Shown piece by piece: positions 1 through 12,040 of a DNA stretch of 64,000 bases. Where the stretch lies: NCBI GenBank assembly GCA_027625915.1, contig JANTQA010000016.1, positions 1,245,001 to 1,309,000 of the forward strand, read 5' to 3'. The notes below the pieces were generated by a model. That model saw only the letters and a program-made list of their open reading frames with translations. It ran no database searches and had not been told where the DNA came from. How positions within the stretch are numbered: the stretch's first letter is position 1; the number at the start of each line of letters is the position of its first letter. Made by a program: the position numbers and the translations under genes. The DNA comes from Anaeramoeba flamelloides (lineage: Eukaryota > Metamonada > Anaeramoebidae).

Positions 1-159
1 TAAAATTAGAACCATTCACTAATTAAAATGTTAATAATTATTATAAATTTACAATACGCACAAAACAAAAAATAAATAATTACCAATAACCATAAATAAA
101 TACTGTTCTCAAAAAAATTTTGGAGTGATCACTACAAAAAAATGTATTGGTGTTTATTG

Positions 160-300
160 TTAAGGGTTAGATGAAATCTCATCTAATCTGTTAAAGAGAG
201 AATTTTGAAGTGACTAAATTTGAGACTTCTAATTCAAAGAGTATCTAATAGATACAGTCATCAGAAGTATTTGAATCTTAATTTAGTTTTCTAAAACAAG
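160..300 (+). repeat. Dispersed repeat N, copy 1
   Basis: About 140 bp beginning TTAAGGGTTAGATGAAAT. It shares the blocks AATCTGTTAAAGAGAG, CTAATTCAAAGAGTATCTAA and CATCAGAAGTATTTGAA with copies at 1789-1930 and 25252-25396. No coding potential is seen. The three copies align colinearly over their length, so they are one repeat family of unknown class. Confidence 0.7.
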
Positions 301-1611
301 AAACAAATGTATTGGTATATTTGTTTAGATTCTATTAACAATAATCGATCGATTAAATGGTTGGATATCATCAACTAATTTTATTTGAGTTCTTCTATTC
401 AAAAGAACTCAACTTTAACCTAATATGTCTTTCGCTACAATTGCGGTATTTTTTATTTTTTTTTAATTTCAAGTAATTGATACCAAAAATAATATCGGCT
501 CTTATGTGAATATTAAAAATTGAAAGGAGGATTGTTGATCAATAAATTAATAAAGAAACAAAATACCCAAGATAATAAACTGAAACATTTTTTGCTTATT
601 GTGACAAAACATAATTAAAAATTTATTAATTTGGAATTGAATGAAGATTTACTTGTCCAAATTTGAATTTAACATGGTTAAAAAAGTTTAGGTAACTCGG
701 TTTTTTTGATCCTAAGTGATTGAAACAAAATAGATTTGTATTGAAAAACGAAATGTATTGAAATAATACAATTTTTCAAAACATGGGAAGGGTATTGATT
801 TATTATTTTTTGGAATAACTTTTTGGAAAACTACCCTTTAACAATTTCAAATTCTAAAGGATAAAAAGGATATTTAGTTTATACTAAGACTGGAAAACAG
901 TATTTAATTGCTTTTTTTGAAGTGAAAATTTTTTTATCTAAAAAATCAAATCTTTAATAGAAATCGGGGGATTTGGTACTCATTTTCATTCATGGGATTT
1001 ACTTTTGGAGATTATTTATTTCCAAGTATGTTTGAAAAATTACAAATATAAGGGGGAAATAAAACCATTTGTAACTTGAATGATTGGTAGTAATTAGATT
1101 TTCTCTTTTTTTGATTGAGGAGAATAACAAAAAAGAGAAATTTATTTTCTCAACTCATAAAAAGAATTGTTTAATTTCAATTTTGGTTTTAAAATTGTTT
1201 TGGTGGCTGTGTGTGCTCCGCTTGGTCCAGAAAAAAAGGAGTTATATTTTTTCAATAAAAAAATACAAATGAAATTTTTAATTTTTACAAAAAAATAAAA
1301 TGGTTTTCTTTATTTGTTCAAATTTCCGAAGAAAAACAAACAACTTCAACCCTCTGAAGTGATCTTTAAATTAATTTGATTTTTGTAACTAAAAAATGAT
1401 AAAATGTTGGAAATATTTTTATTTTTTTCAATTTTTAGCAAAAGATTCTGGGGGTTTGTTGAACCAAAATAGTGAAACGTGAGTTGGTTTTAACAATATT
1501 CTAATCAAATTTAGATGTTTATATTCATTCAAACAAATTCTTTTAAAAAAAACAAAACATTATTCCCGTACATTACGACATATCAATCAATCGAAAAAAA
1601 TTTTTTTGATT

Positions 1612-1735
1612 GAACGAAACAGATTACGTAATCGAACAAATGAAATGAAAACGAATAAAAATGAAAAAAATGATTTTCATATTTTTTAAAATCAAAATTT
1701 ATTCACAAATTTGAATGGAATTATAATATTGCAAT
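1612..1735 (+). repeat. Dispersed repeat O, copy 1
   Basis: It shares AACAGATTACGTAA, then AAATGAAATGAAAAC and TAAAATCAAAATT with 11914-12040 in the same order and orientation. Class unknown. Confidence 0.55.
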
Positions 1736-1788
1736 GATTCTTTTGACTGTTTTAATTTTCTCGAAAATTTTGAATTTTATTGTTACTG

Positions 1789-1930
1789 TTAAGGGTTCAA
1801 TGAAAGAATCATTTAATCTGGTAATGAGAGAATTTTGAAGTGGCTAAATGTGTAGCTTCTAATTCAAAGGGTATCTAAAATAGAAACAGTCATTAGAAGT
1901 ATTTGAAACTTAATTTAGATTTCTAAAAAA
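1789..1930 (+). repeat. Dispersed repeat N, copy 2
   Basis: Colinear with 160-300. It shares GTTAAGGGTT, GAGAGAATTTTGAAGTG, TTCTAATTCAAAG and TTAGAAGTATTTGAA. It is diverged by scattered substitutions and small gaps. Confidence 0.7.
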
Positions 1931-3616
1931 AGAGAGAAAAATAAAGAGTCTAAAAAAAAAAAAATCAAGAAGAACAAAAAATCAAGAAGTAAAAAAAAAA
2001 AAATAAGTAACAAGAAAAAATGAAAAAGTTAAAAATAGTTGATGTGAGAAACTTGAAGTCCTTTGATTTGAATGTTCGTATGTGTGGTCGGTTAGAGGTT
2101 ATTTAGTTTTGAGCTTCAAATTTTGAATTTTAGTTTATTTTGATTCCATGGCCATTTTACAGTTATTTGTTTCATCCGAAAATTACATTTTTAAGATTTA
2201 ACATGTTTTTTGTTCCAAATTTTTGATTGAACTCTGGTAATAATATATAATGTATGTTAATTTTTAATATTGTATATCTGTTTACCATACCTTTTGTTAA
2301 TTAATAAATTCATTATAAAAATTTTAACAATTGGAAAATAAAATATTGAAAAGTTATCTACTTTTTTTATTTTTTTTCTTTTTTACTTTTCTCATTTATT
2401 TTAAAAAAAAAACTAAACTAATAAATCAAATCCCTTTTTTCATAATTTTTTAAATTCATTTATCTTTAATTATAGAAACTTGCAAATGAGCTTGGAATTA
2501 AATTTTTTGAATCTAGTGCAAAAACAAATAAAAATATTGATGAAATTTTTAATAGTATAGCCATAGATATTGACCAAAATCTGCAAAATACAAATGATAA
2601 TAACAATAAATTGACAATTAAAACAAAAGGTGATTTTAATAACAAAAAAAAAAAATGGTGTTAATAAATAATATATATAATTAATTGGTTCACACATTAT
2701 TTTAATTTTTTGCAAAAAAAAAACAAAATAGAAAAAATAAAAATTTGTAAAATTTGATTTTTCATCTTTATTTATAAAAAAAACAATAAAAAAATGATAA
2801 CAATATATGTGCGCATGTCTGTATGTATATTTATGTGAATATGGGATATATGTATTTGTCTATGTATATATATATATATATATACATATATACATAGGGA
2901 ATTATTTGATCTTTTTGTTCAATTTTTAATTAAAAATTTGAAATTAAAATTTAAATTTTTTCATGAAATTTAATAAATATGGTTATTTCAAAAATATCTT
3001 TTTAATTTCGAAATAATAATAACTTAATAATTATTAATACTTTTTTTCACAATAATAAATAAATAAAAATAATTTAGATCAAGAAATTTTTTTTTTTTTA
3101 CAATTAAATTTTTAATTTTAACATTTAATAACTTTTTTTTTTGTTATTAGATTTTTGCTTTTTTTTAAAAAAAGTCAACTAATAAAAAAAATGTGTCAAA
3201 ATAATTTTATAAAAGAAGTTGTTTTGATATATTTGGATTCTTTTTGTTCAATATTAGCGAAAATTTATTTCTTATTTCGTTTACGAAAATCTCATTTATT
3301 TTTTTATTGGAGAGAAAGGTGATTTTGAATAAATATCTCAAAAATGTCAAAAGTTTTTATTTTCCTCAAATCTTCTTCATTTTCCCAAAAAAAATTGACA
3401 TGAATTTTACGGTTAAGAATAGAAAAGTATATTTTATTAAAAAATTACATTTCAATATAACATTTTGATTTTTATTCATGCTAAAAAAAAATATTGTTCA
3501 CAAAATAATCACATTGAAGAAAATATTATTTTATTTATTTATTTATGTATTTAGAGAAAGGAGTAATTAAAGAAAATTGTATCAAATAAAAAAAAGAGAG
3601 GAACAGTAATAATATA

Positions 3617-4136
3617 TATAAACTATCTTTCATAATAATTAGCCCATTAAAAATCAAATTTTAAAGAAAAATATTTTTAATAATTGAAGTTATCTATTAT
3701 AATATAAAAATTTAGATTTTAATAGTCAATAATATACTCAAGAGATATTTATTTTTTGTCTAAAAATAAAAGAAAGAAAAAAAAAAAAAACTGTTAAAAA
3801 AAATTAGGACATTTATTTTGAATGAAGCATTACATGAAAAATAGACAATTTAAATTAGTAAAAAAAACCATTTATCGATTCTCCTTCCATTTTAATAACT
3901 AAAACTAATCTCTTTTTCATATTTGAAACCAAATTTTGCATTAATTCATCTGTTACTTCTTTCAAATTTTTCATTTTCATTTTCCATTTTAACAAAACAC
4001 TTTTGAAAAAATAAAAAAGAGAAAAAATGATTTATTTGCAAACTTTTCATTATGAGAGGAAAAACTTCAAAAGGATACAAAAGCAATTCATTATTCAAAT
4101 GCAAGGTGGGCCATTTATTATGAAATTTAGTTTATA
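3617..4136 (+). mobile_element. Terminal-inverted-repeat element G, long copy 1
   Basis: About 520 bp. The left end (ATAAACTATCTTTCATAA) and the reverse complement of the right end (ATAAACTAAATTTCATAA) form an imperfect terminal inverted repeat of roughly 30 bp. The whole unit recurs in reverse complement at 23706-24232 with high identity, and as a shorter deletion derivative at 25544-25767. No transposase frame is present, so this is a non-autonomous (MITE-like) element. Superfamily not determined. Confidence 0.75.
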
Positions 4137-4522
4137 GATATATATATATATATAGATATATATAGATATGAAAAATAATAATGTCATTTGCATTACCAAA
4201 TAAAAACTATCTACTGTCGTTAGATTTTCCAGGATTTGAAAGAATTTTAGTAAAATCAAGGGTTTTACTAAATACTTCCTAATTCTGGAAAATTGCCTTT
4301 CTCTTTTTTTTTTTAATTTTAGAAATCAAAAGAAAATGTCTGAAATTTTCTTTTTATTACTCAAATTAAAAAAAAAAACTCTGTTAGGTTTTCTTGAGTT
4401 ATCGGTTTATTTCTAAAGTAAAAAAAAACCAAACGAAAATCCTAGATTTTACATATAAAACAGAAAACCTCAAGAAAATATAGGTAATCTGAAGTACTTG
4501 ACGGTACGTCTCATAATACACA

Positions 4523-4540
4523 GGGGGGAGGGGGGGGGGT
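4523..4540 (+). repeat. Poly-G tract in AT-rich DNA
   Basis: A run of six G, one A and about ten G, unusual in a sequence with about 20% G+C. It could form a G-quadruplex. No gene is adjacent. Confidence 0.8.
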
Positions 4541-4682
4541 AAAAGTCCTGTTTGAAATATTAAAAAAATATAAAAAGCAGATTACTTTTACCAATTTTCA
4601 ACTTTTGTTTAAATTTTGTGTATTTTTGTTATCAATAACACATTATTGATGAAAATATTTTGAAAATGAAACTATAAAATAA

Positions 4683-4686
<4 letters not shown>

Positions 4687-4731
<45 letters not shown>
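4687..4731 (+). repeat. (TA)n microsatellite
   Basis: More than 20 uninterrupted TA units. Similar shorter arrays occur at 6079-6107, 28064-28090, 28578-28592, 59591-59612 and 63635-63658. Confidence 0.9.
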
Positions 4732-4734
<3 letters not shown>

Positions 4735-5261
4735 CTTAAAATACACTTTATTCGACACTTGAGTTCACAAATATGTTTTATTCACGAAAATTTACTCAGG
4801 AAATTTATTTAGGAAATAGTTCTATATCAAACATCTCCTTTTGTGAATAATCTTTTTGTGTTATAGTTATAATATACACATTTGTTATAAGTGAAATATC
4901 TAAAATTTTCTCTTCGCAGTTTTAAATAGAAAAATTTTTAATCAATAATATTATTTGAATAAAAAAATAAAAATAAAAATTCCACACTATTAGTGAATAT
5001 CTACTAGTTACAAATATCATAAACTTTTTGCATTTTTAAAGATCCAAATTAAACTCTGTTTCAGTCAAAGAAGCCCAACATTTTTTTAAAATATCAATTA
5101 ATTTATATAATTGGCATTTGAAGAAAAAATAAGAAATAAACAGAATAATATAAATCAAATAAATTGTTGATTTATGTCTGAAAGAAAACTAATTAATCCT
5201 TAAATTTTCTTAAAAATTGAAAAACTCAAATTTTTATTTACCTATTGAAAAAAAAAAAATA

Positions 5262-5465
5262 ATGTTCATTTTGATCTTCTACCTGTATTTGAATAATAAA
5301 TAGGAAATAATTTTCACTTCATTTTAAATATTTTTCTTTTAGAAATCAAGTTCCCAAATGAAATGTGTTGGTATTTGTGGTCTCTATTTGAAAAAGAAAA
5401 TGAAAATGAAGTCGAAAATTTTTCACATTTATTAAACAAATATCATGATCAAAGATCCAAATAAA
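5262..5465. repeat. Foldback repeat S
   Basis: The left part (about 5270-5325) is close to the reverse complement of the right part (about 5395-5450), forming an imperfect hairpin with arms around TTTTCACTTCATTTT. Related arms occur at about 26190-26320 and 54790-54875. The superficially exon-like frame in the right arm is explained by this repeat. Confidence 0.45.
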
Positions 5466-5799
5466 ATTCCAACAGAAAGCAATATGATTTCTCAAAAATC
5501 ATTTACATGGTTTCAATGGCCTTAGAATAACATGTTTTTACGAAATGACTATTGATCTTGCAATAAACAAATTTTTTGCGACTGAATTAGGTTTTAAAAA
5601 AAAAATCGAAAAAAAAAAATCAAAATGAACAAGAATTTGAAAAAATGATTTCAATTTTGAAAATTTCCAAAATAAAATTTTTCTTTCAATATCTATGCAA
5701 ACTCTTTAAACTTATGTATTTAACCCATTACAGCCGGGCCTCTTTGACTGAAAAATTGTTTATATTTTTAAATTATGGTTATATATATATATAATCTTC

Positions 5800-6065
5800 A
5801 TTTCACATAAACAGACCCATTCAATAATGAAAAAGTCACTTTTTTCAAGAATCAAACAAACTGTGATTGTCTAGAAAACGAAAAAATCATAAATTGAGAT
5901 TAGGGCTGAGATTCATAATTGAAATGCCTGAAAATATCAAAAATTTCTAAAAAAAAAAAAATATTTAAAAAAATTACGTTCCCTTTTATTGGAACGACTT
6001 GTACAAAATTTCTCAATTTCTTTAGAAATTGAAATTGTTGTCAATATGATTTTTTAATATTAAAT
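5800..6065 (+). repeat. Dispersed repeat P, copy 1
   Basis: Colinear with 13630-13895. Shared blocks include AAGTCACTTTTTTCAAGAATCAA (versus a one-gap variant), GATTAGGGCTGAGATTCA against GATTAGAGTTGGGATTCA, and TTTCTCAATTTCTT. Class unknown. Confidence 0.55.
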
Positions 6066-6075
6066 GTATTCTTTT

Positions 6076-6110
<35 letters not shown>

Positions 6111-6765
6111 TCACTTTTATCTATGTTAATTTGAATTATCAAATATTTTTTGTTATATTGACTTTTGTAATAAAAGGAAAAAAAAAAAAAAAAAAAAAAA
6201 AAAAATTATTAGCAAAAAGCAAAATTTTCAAAAAAAAAAAAAAACTAAAATTTAACATTTTAACAAGAACCATTGGACTCAAAATTCTTACATGTTAACA
6301 AATATGATGTATGTAATTATAGTAATATTTATGGATAATAAATATTGGTTATTCCTTAAAAGTTTTATTTTAACTTATAATTTTTATCTTTCAATTGTTT
6401 TGTTGTACAGTGGCAATTTAATATGATCACCAAAAAAAAAAAATCTATCTCTGAAAAAGGGTTTAAATCTTTGATAAAAATATAGTAAAAGTAAGATGAA
6501 GAAAGTCATTGAAATATCCTTGTAACCAGGCATTTCACATATATTTCAAAAAACCTCGAGCTTTTTTTTTTTCTTTGTGTACCAATGAGATATCTAATTC
6601 AATTTTGGAATAATAGACTAAATTTCAAACTAATTTTAAAGGGAAGCTCCGATTTTTTGTGGTAAAAATATTTATTTATGAATTGAAAGTGTTGAATTTC
6701 CTTTGTAGTTTAAATAAGATTCCAGAATTTAATTGATTTTTTTTAAAGATAAAAATTTTGATTAA

Positions 6766-7462
6766 GGGTCTAATCATTTACCTGGATTTGATCCACCCAA
6801 GAGGTGTGAATTGAGACCTTAAAAGGGTATTGTGAAATAGCCCTTCTTTTGGTTGACAAAATTGTTAGAATAAATAAAAAATTTCATTGGATCATCATTG
6901 GTAAAAAATTCCACCAATAAAAATAAGTTTAAAAGAGTTCTCAATTTCAAAAAATCAAAATTCAGAAAAAAAAAATCATCTTTTCTTCTTGTTTTATATT
7001 TCCAAATGGTTAAATTTCTTTAATTGAAAAAAAAATTGCTTTTTTGAATTGTACAAATCAATTTAATTCGATTTAATCTGATTTGTAGTTATTTAGTATC
7101 CCTCTAAATTTGACCAAGTAAGGATTATATAATATTCTTTCGATAAAAATAACTCATTTGAATAATGAAAAAAAAATTAAAAAAAAAAATCTAATGAGAT
7201 CTCAAAAAGTGCCAAAGAAGAACACATCAAAACTGACTTATTTGTTTTCAAAATTGTAATTCACAACATTCTGAATTGGAAATTGAGTGTCACTTTTTGG
7301 CAATTTTTACTAAAAATGTCCTCATTTTTTAGTTGTTGATTTTTGGAGTTCGATCATACATCACAGGTTGGTTGGTTTTTAATTGGTGTTAGGTACTCAT
7401 AAAAATTACTATAAAGTTTTTTTCCCTTTCAGAAAAAAAATTTCACGCTAATAACTCGACCC
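6766..7462 (-). mobile_element. TTAA-flanked MITE, family A, copy 1 (inverted)
   Basis: A 697-bp element bounded by TTAA at 6762-6765 and 7463-7466. It starts GGGTCTAATCATTTACC and ends TAACTCGACCC, giving a short imperfect terminal inverted repeat. The interior matches, in reverse complement, the copies at 33790-34477, 43941-44628 and 51450-52143. No protein frame is present. TTAA duplications are typical of piggyBac and also Sola3 transposons, but the GGG start is not the usual piggyBac CCC, so the superfamily is left open. Confidence 0.8.
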
Positions 7463-7466
7463 TTAA

Positions 7467-8085
7467 AAATTAACTCTAATTTTTGAAGAAAAATATCCGG
7501 TTTATACCCTTTATTTTAAGAATTTCTTTTTTTTAAAAGTAAAATGTCAGAAATAAATATCTAATTTTACTTTTTGTTTATTATTAGAGTAGTTGTGTAA
7601 TTTATAACGAACATTGTTTAAAAATACAAACAATTGCTTAATTTAAAATATATATTGCTTAAATAGAAATATTTTTAAGCAATCATACCTATTGCCTAAT
7701 TAGTAATATTTTAAACAATTTGATATTATATAAGCTAAAAGAATTGAAACTATTCCAAACAATTGAAAAAAATATATTTATAAAAAGAAACTTGTTTTGT
7801 AAAATAACAAATATCCAAAAATTGATAATAATAGAATCATTTTAAAAAATTCAAAAAATAAAAAATTTACTATTATGTTACTCAAAAATGTTCAACATTT
7901 CAAATAAAAAAATTTTTTGATCAATATTCCAAATTTTAATTTTTCATTGATAAAATAATAATCCAATAGATATTAAATTTTTATCTCTCACGTAAGATTT
8001 ATTTCTTTTTCAATTATAACTAATTAATAAATTTTTTGGAATAGTTACAAAATACTAAAATAAAAAAGTAAAATTGCCAAATAAC

Positions 8086-8116
<31 letters not shown>

Positions 8117-9089
8117 CAAAAGATAAACTAATGTTTTGTAAAAAAATGATTTTAGTAAAATACATTTCTAATAAATTTTAAAATTTTTTATTATAAATAA
8201 TAAAGCTAATGAAAGTTTCTCTTATCCTTTAGCTCCTTTATTAATAAAAGTTCTGATTTGCTGAAAAATTCAAAAAAAGAAAAAATTCACAAATAATCCA
8301 ATAAAATTGAGAACTTATAAAAGAAAAAACAATTTTTTTAACTAAAAATTATTAATAAAATTAATCTTTAAAAACAAAATCTTGAATAAAATTGAATTTA
8401 AGGGGAATAAGTTCAATTTTATGAAATATGTTCTTTCTATTAAACAAATGATTTATTAATTGCTCAATAATTGTCTGAATTGTTCAGTTTATCGAATGAT
8501 TGTGAATAAAACAATCAATTGTGTAAATTATTTTTATTTCACAATAGAAAACATATTACACAATATTAATTCTTTATTACGCAACCACTTTTTCTTTTAC
8601 ACAAACCAATTATACTTTTACGAAACGACTCTATTGTTTTCTACAATCGATTTATTTAGAGTTCTTCTTGAAAAAAGAAAGAAGAGTTGTTATTTTGTAA
8701 CACGGGCTTACCGTGTGTGCACAAGTAATTTTGACAACAACACAAGGTTTTTAAAAATTTTAATAAAACTTATTTCAAACAGAAGAGATCAAAAGAACAC
8801 AATTGTAAATTCTTCTCCATAAAAAATAATGGTTAATTTTACATTGATTTGAGAAATAATCTGTAAAAGTAATTTTTTTTTAGATTTTTGTTAAAAAATT
8901 TCTCAGATTTTTAAATTTTAGAACGGATTTTAAAATCTTTTGCTTTGAACAACTAAGTCAAAAAACAAAAGATTGAAATGATCATCATACTTTTGAAATC
9001 AAAACAAATAACAACATTTTTTTAAAAAAATTTTGTTCTTATAATTCTTTCTTTGTTCTTTTTGATTTGAACACATTTTTTGATTGATA
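7467..9089. other. Region upstream of the EEP gene
   Basis: AT-rich sequence with no supported gene. A 120-codon frame at 8460-8822 starts at TTG and is rich in Asn, Phe and Ile as expected by chance. The last 80 bases before the EEP start are pyrimidine-rich on the + strand (TTCTTTCTTTGTTC at about 9044-9057), plausibly promoter or 5' leader, but no defined motif can be assigned. Confidence 0.4.
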
Positions 9090-9953
9090 ATGACAAACAC
9101 CTTCAGGGTATGTACCTTTAATCTTCTCTCACCACTTTACAAACGTTTACCGAATAAGGAATCGCAAGATCTCAGGGAATCGGAAAGGTCTGATCTTTAT
9201 GTGCCAAGACAAAAAAAATGCGCCAAGCTAGTCCAGGAGACAAACTCTGATGTTGTCTGTTTGCAAGAGCTCTGGATCACTGAGGAGTGTATCTCGTTTT
9301 TCTCTGATGCGCTCACTGGGTACGACCATGTTTATAAAAAAAGAACGTCCTTCAAGAACGATGGCGTCGCGATCTTTGTAAATAGCAAAAAGCTGCAAAT
9401 CATTGATTCGCAATCCATCGAATTGAATTTAACAGGCTATCGAGTCGCGCTTCTTGCAAGAGTCAAGTTTGTTGAGGAACCCACAAGCGAGCTCATAATC
9501 GTAACCACCCATCTTTCCTTCCCTCACCACAAAAGCGATCATGAGATCCGTTTGAAGCAAGTCCAGAAAATTTTGAATTGGGTGAAAGAATACAACAAAA
9601 AAAGCAAATTGCCAGTCATCTTTTCGGGTGACTTCAATTTAATTAACGACGGTGTCTACAAGGAAATGAAAAACGTAGAGAATTTTTCCTCTGCCTTTGA
9701 AGTTCTCCACTCACAGGAGCCCGAAGTGACACACCTCAACCATCTTGCACAGCAAATTTGCGTCGACTTTATCTTTTACAAGCAGTTTGACGGCTACCAC
9801 TTAAGCCCAATAGACGCACACCTTTACCCAAAGGGCGTCAGTCACGCTACCTTCCCAAAGGAGTTTCAATTGTCCGATCACAGGCCACTTGTTTCCACCA
9901 TTGAAGTTCGCATTCAAAACAAAATTGAAGAAAAGATACAAGAAAAGATCTAA
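9090..9953 (+). CDS. Endonuclease/exonuclease/phosphatase-family protein, CCR4-like
   Basis: Intronless 287-codon gene. The first ATG is at 9090; the frame is also open from a TTG at 9084, which is ignored. It belongs to the Mg-dependent EEP (DNase I-like) fold. Visible motifs are FNLLSP with Asn11, LQEL with catalytic Glu60, THLSFPH with His141, SGDFN with Asp181 and Asn183, VDFIF with Asp226, and SDHRP with Asp263-His264. All expected catalytic positions are present and the length is normal for a single EEP domain. The PLYKRL start, RES...Y..R spacing and RLKQVQKIL helix recall the plant protein encoded by At2g48030 (from memory), grouped with CCR4/nocturnin-like enzymes. That suggests an RNA or nucleotide phosphodiesterase, but the substrate is inferred. 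No signal peptide or membrane segment is seen. The gene is clearly more GC-rich, with more C/G-ending codons, than other genes here. Confidence 0.9.
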   Translation: MTNTFRVCTFNLLSPLYKRLPNKESQDLRESERSDLYVPRQKKCAKLVQETNSDVVCLQELWITEECISFFSDALTGYDHVYKKRTSFKNDGVAIFVNSKKLQIIDSQSIELNLTGYRVALLARVKFVEEPTSELIIVTTHLSFPHHKSDHEIRLKQVQKILNWVKEYNKKSKLPVIFSGDFNLINDGVYKEMKNVENFSSAFEVLHSQEPEVTHLNHLAQQICVDFIFYKQFDGYHLSPIDAHLYPKGVSHATFPKEFQLSDHRPLVSTIEVRIQNKIEEKIQEKI

Positions 9954-10273
9954 TGCTCTTTTGTTCTTTTTTTTTTTATTTTATTTTTGTTTTTGTTTTT
10001 TTTTTTGATTTTTCTGAACAAATTTTTTTTTAATACAACCCTTGTTCATTCTGAAATTTTGTAATATTTCAATTTGAACCTAAACAATGAAATTTCAAAA
10101 TTAAATCGAAAAGGGTATTTGGAATTCCTGGAATTGAATTGAAAAAAAAATTGGTGTTTGACAAACATTCCCTCTTTTTTTTTTTACTTTCTTTCTTTTC
10201 CAAACTTTCTTTCGTTTAAACTGATTTTGGAAAGTTTTACAAAAATAAAATTTTGAAAAATTTTTAGGTTTGT

Positions 10274-10386
10274 TTAATTTTTTACTTCTGATTTTCTCTT
10301 GTTAATTTGTGGTCTGTGAAGCACTTCACTGTCCGGTGTAATAGCCTGTTTTCTTTCGAGACAATAAATAGTCTTCTTTAAATTTG
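10274..10386 (-). CDS. Candidate terminal exon, unknown protein
   Basis: On the minus strand a 37-codon open stretch of balanced composition begins just inside a possible acceptor (ATATAAG) and ends in TAA at 10274-10276. It reads through IYCLERKQ and HRPQINKRKS and lies in a local GC island. No upstream exon was found and no family is recognised. It could be the 3' exon of a gene running from higher coordinates, a relic, or chance. Confidence 0.22.
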
Positions 10387-10874
10387 CTTATATTTGATAT
10401 TTAACTGGGATAAAATTTCACATCACATGAGTTCAAATATATAAATGAAATCATTGAATTGTCCTATAAATTTCAATAAATTTCGTAAAAAAATTTTTGA
10501 CTTTCGAAATTTCCATAATTTCCCAAAATTTATTTCCTTTAAATTTACTTTTAAATTTCATAAGATGAATTATGATGAAAATGTTGCCCAATAAATCCTC
10601 AATTTTCCAATGAAATTCCTACAAGGATTTTTTCGAGAAAAATTTAATTACAATTATCTTCATAATCATTGGAAATATTCATTGTTATTATCACATTTTA
10701 AAATTGTTCAAGTACGATCATGGAGATAAAATAAATTAACACTGTTAATAAAACCATTTAACTACTGTGTAAAAAGTCAGATGTTGATGAAACGGAACTA
10801 TTATTTTTCATCTCAAGTCATGTTTACAATAAATAATATCCACTCATATTTAATACTATTGGGTTATTCGGTTT

Positions 10875-10896
10875 CCCATATACTATAGTATATGGG
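10875..10896. repeat. Perfect 22-bp palindrome
   Basis: The sequence reads CCCATATACTA and then its exact reverse complement. It is isolated and no neighbouring gene start explains it. Confidence 0.85.
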
Positions 10897-11913
10897 GATT
10901 TTTTTTTAAGATTATCAATTTTTTTATTTTTTTACTTTTATTTTTTAGTTTTTGGTTTTTTCTTGGGCCTTGGATCAGAATAGTATAGAAATTTGGACTC
11001 ATTTCTTGCTTTTTATTTTTATTTTTTATTTTTATTTTTTTTTTTTTTTTCCTTTTCTAACAATAAAAATACCATAAAATAAAAAAGGGTTGCTAAAGTC
11101 CAAAATAAAATAATAAATAAAAAGACCAATTATTTAAAATAAACATGATCATTTTAAGAAGTAAAAAATATGAGAAAAAAGTACAGAATTAGACCTTTCA
11201 TGATTTCTATCTAGTAACTTTTTTATTGTTACTTTTCAATTATCTTTTTTTTTTTTTTTTACTTTTATCCTTCTATTTTTAGTCAAGTTTCTTTTTTACT
11301 TTCAAGAAACAAAAAAATTAAACCCACTTTGAAATTTCGTTAAATTTTCAGTTATTTTTCATATATTTTTTCTATATCTCCCAAGATTGTTCATTTAATT
11401 TCAAATATTTTCAATAATAATTTGTTTAAAATTTCCAGGTAACTTCCATTGACAATTACCATGATCATTAATTAAACTCCACATGATAAAAAAACCAATT
11501 TGTTTTCCTGAAATTTCATATTATTTTGTAAATAAACCCCATTCCAAAATTTTGGACCTCACATAAAAACCCAAAATCAAAAAATATTCAAAAAAAAAAA
11601 AACCCAATTTGTTATATTTTTCCAAATGTAATATACAACCACATTTAAGTTGCCAAGTATTAATGATTTAAGAAGTAATATTTTTCATATAAATGTGATA
11701 AAAAAATATAAAACCAACAAAATATAAATTGGTATGCCCAAAAAAATGAAACAGGTAGGAACAAAAAACTGTATTGCTAAATTTGTTAAAATTTCACCAA
11801 CAATTGTTGATCAGTCAAAGGATAAGAGAACATCAAGCAATTTTAAGTGATTTTCCTATTTAACAGACTGGACACTAACCTTCTATCAGCCATTAAAAAA
11901 TATTTCCAGATCT

Positions 11914-12040
11914 AACAAAACAGACTACGTAACTGGCAAAAAATGAAATGAAAACAAAAAAAAAAAAGATAAAAAATGAAATAGTTTGTAAAATCAAAAT
12001 TGTTCCCAAATTGGGTGTAAAATTGGATATTTTTATGCTT
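11914..12040 (+). repeat. Dispersed repeat O, copy 2
   Basis: Shares AACAGACTACGTAA, AAATGAAATGAAAAC and GTAAAATCAAAATTG with 1612-1735. Confidence 0.55.

Larger units (their letters stand above)
1..3616. other. AT-rich intergenic stretch, no convincing gene
   Basis: Very AT-rich sequence with stops in all frames and no coding-like stretch except a 28-codon open frame at 2020-2106 (+), which lies in a small GC island and may be chance. It contains two copies of dispersed repeat N (160-300 and 1789-1930), one copy of repeat O (1612-1735) and a TA/TG microsatellite around 2810-2895. The longer open frames here start at non-ATG codons and are low-complexity. Confidence 0.6.
4137..6765. other. 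Intergenic stretch with microsatellites and G tract
   Basis: No gene seen. It holds a (TA/GA)n run at 4139-4167, an F-type repeat around 4205-4500, a guanine tract around 4523-4540, a perfect (TA)n run at about 4687-4731, a foldback repeat at 5262-5465, repeat P at 5800-6065, a (TA)n run at 6079-6107 and a long poly-A at about 6178-6205. The exon-like frame at 5342-5464 is explained by the foldback repeat. Confidence 0.55.

Noticed and set aside
5342-5464. Exon-like frame (acceptor TTTTAG, reading through ENFSHLLNKYHD) similar to a frame at 54790-54877.
   Set aside because: Both lie on the arm of foldback repeat S, whose other arm is visible in reverse at 5270-5325. The shared peptide is a by-product of repeat sequence.
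8460-8822. 120-codon open frame on the + strand.
   Set aside because: Starts at TTG, is rich in Asn/Phe/Ile/Tyr as expected from AT-rich DNA, and shows no domain or conserved pattern.
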